From Clostridia bacterium (lineage in GTDB: Bacteria; Bacillota; Clostridia; Christensenellales; CAG-314): a stretch of DNA of 6,911 nucleotides. Both the position numbers and the translations under genes were made by a program. The notes under the pieces were generated by a model. The model was not told where the DNA came from, ran no database searches, and saw only the letters and a list, made by a program, of their open reading frames with translations. This document shows, one piece after another, positions 6,628 to 6,911 of this stretch. The DNA is taken from NCBI GenBank assembly GCA_028710055.1, contig JAQUSX010000034.1, forward strand, positions 1 to 6,911, written 5' to 3'. Numbering within the stretch: position 1 is the stretch's first letter; each line of letters opens with the position of its first letter.

Positions 6628-6754
6628 TGATATTCCTCCCGTAATTTCAAACGATGCAAGTATTTTTGTTTTTTTAAAAAAATTAATAGCGACTTCTTTC
6701 TTATTTTTGCAATATGAAAAAAGTTTTAAAAGCATTTGTTTCGCCTTATAAAAT

Positions 6755-6783
6755 ATTATAGCCTAATTTCGTACGCAGTTCAA
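6755..6783 (-). promoter_or_regulatory. Predicted sigma-A-type promoter of the membrane-protein operon
   Basis: On the minus strand TTGAAC (6783-6778) is followed by an exact 17-bp spacer and a perfect TATAAT (6760-6755). The start would be near 6748, leaving a leader of about 120 nt before the ATG at 6627. A run of seven A (minus strand, 6793-6787) lies directly upstream of the -35, where an UP element would sit. Confidence 0.68.
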
Positions 6784-6784
6784 C

Positions 6785-6834
6785 AGTTTTTTTGCAAAAA
6801 GAAGACCGTTTATACCCAGCGGCAAGTTTTTTTG
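6785..6834 (-). repeat. Two A-tract repeats 40 bp apart upstream of the membrane-operon promoter
   Basis: CAAAAAAACT on the minus strand occurs at 6794-6785 and again at 6834-6825, exactly 40 bp apart. The nearer copy abuts the -35 and the farther lies about four helical turns upstream. They may act as an UP element or as bent DNA. In such AT-rich intergenic DNA chance is also plausible. Confidence 0.35.
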
Positions 6835-6837
6835 GTC

Positions 6838-6866
6838 AAAAAAAGCCGACCAGCTAGATCGGCTTT
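6838..6866 (-). terminator. Intrinsic terminator for a minus-strand unit beyond the right edge
   Basis: AAAGCCGA (6866-6859 on the minus strand) pairs with TCGGCTTT (6849-6842) in an 8-bp stem with a 9-nt loop, and transcription continues into a run of T ending at 6838. On the plus strand the flank is TTTGGCTTTTGTGG, a weaker U-tract, so the minus direction is favoured. This implies that a gene or RNA transcribed from the right ends just before here. Confidence 0.8.
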
Positions 6867-6874
6867 GGCTTTTG

Positions 6875-6888
6875 TGGACTGCCGTCCA
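6875..6888. other. Small hairpin upstream of the right-edge terminator
   Basis: TGGAC (6875-6879) and GTCCA (6884-6888) form a tight 5-bp stem with a 4-nt loop. On the minus strand it lies between a possible stop codon (6893-6891) and the terminator; on the plus strand it is followed by TTTTATTTTTTG, which gives it a weak terminator-like look in that direction too. Its role is unknown. Confidence 0.35.
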
Positions 6889-6890
6889 TT

Positions 6891-6911
6891 TTATTTTTTG
6901 TTTTCGACGTA
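6891..6911 (-). CDS. Possible last codons of a minus-strand gene (partial)
   Basis: From the right edge the minus strand can be read as YVENKK followed by TAA, about 25 nt before the terminator stem. A lysine-rich end just before a terminator is typical of a gene's 3' end, but six codons cannot prove coding, and the other two frames are also open at the edge. An RNA gene ending at the terminator is the alternative. Confidence 0.3.
   Translation of the reverse strand, partial: YVENKK

Noticed and set aside
1..6911. Search for CRISPR, insertion sequence, toxin-antitoxin or phage genes
   Set aside because: No regularly spaced repeats, transposase motifs, target-site duplications or small paired genes were seen; the region reads as housekeeping chromosome.

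Overview
The window looks like ordinary chromosome from an uncultured, fairly AT-rich low-GC Gram-positive bacterium (Bacillota, probably Clostridia). The reasons are an RNase J of the Bacillus J1/J2 type, a YrrM/TrmR-like methyltransferase, a clostridial-style serC-serA pair, strong AGGAGG-type ribosome binding sites and sigma-A-like promoters. No mobile element, CRISPR array, tRNA or rRNA was found. The taxonomic call is inference.

Layout. (1) 1-2197, minus strand: an RNase J gene, followed after 3 nt by a SAM-dependent O-methyltransferase that runs off the left edge. (2) 2198-2400: a divergent intergenic region with back-to-back promoters, one for RNase J (minus) and one for serC (plus). 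(3) 2401-4676, plus strand: serC then serA, the second and first enzymes of the phosphorylated serine pathway, ending at a bidirectional terminator at about 4732-4760. (4) 4774-6627, minus strand: two adjacent polytopic membrane proteins of no family I recognise. They share topology and C-terminal patterns and look like diverged tandem paralogues in one operon, with a promoter at about 6755-6783. (5) 6784-6911: intergenic DNA holding a strong minus-strand terminator for a unit lying beyond the right edge, possibly with the last few codons of that unit.

How the genes fit together: serA makes 3-phosphohydroxypyruvate from 3-phosphoglycerate and serC transaminates it to phosphoserine; no phosphoserine phosphatase lies in the window. 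RNase J and the methyltransferase both act on RNA if the TrmR assignment is right. The two membrane proteins have no obvious functional link to either group.

I see no convincing new multi-gene system. The items most worth a second look are the unknown paired membrane proteins, the SerA with no acidic residue where the catalytic Glu is expected and with a degenerate ACT-like tail, and a pair of near-identical GGGACG/CGTCCC hairpins on either side of serA.
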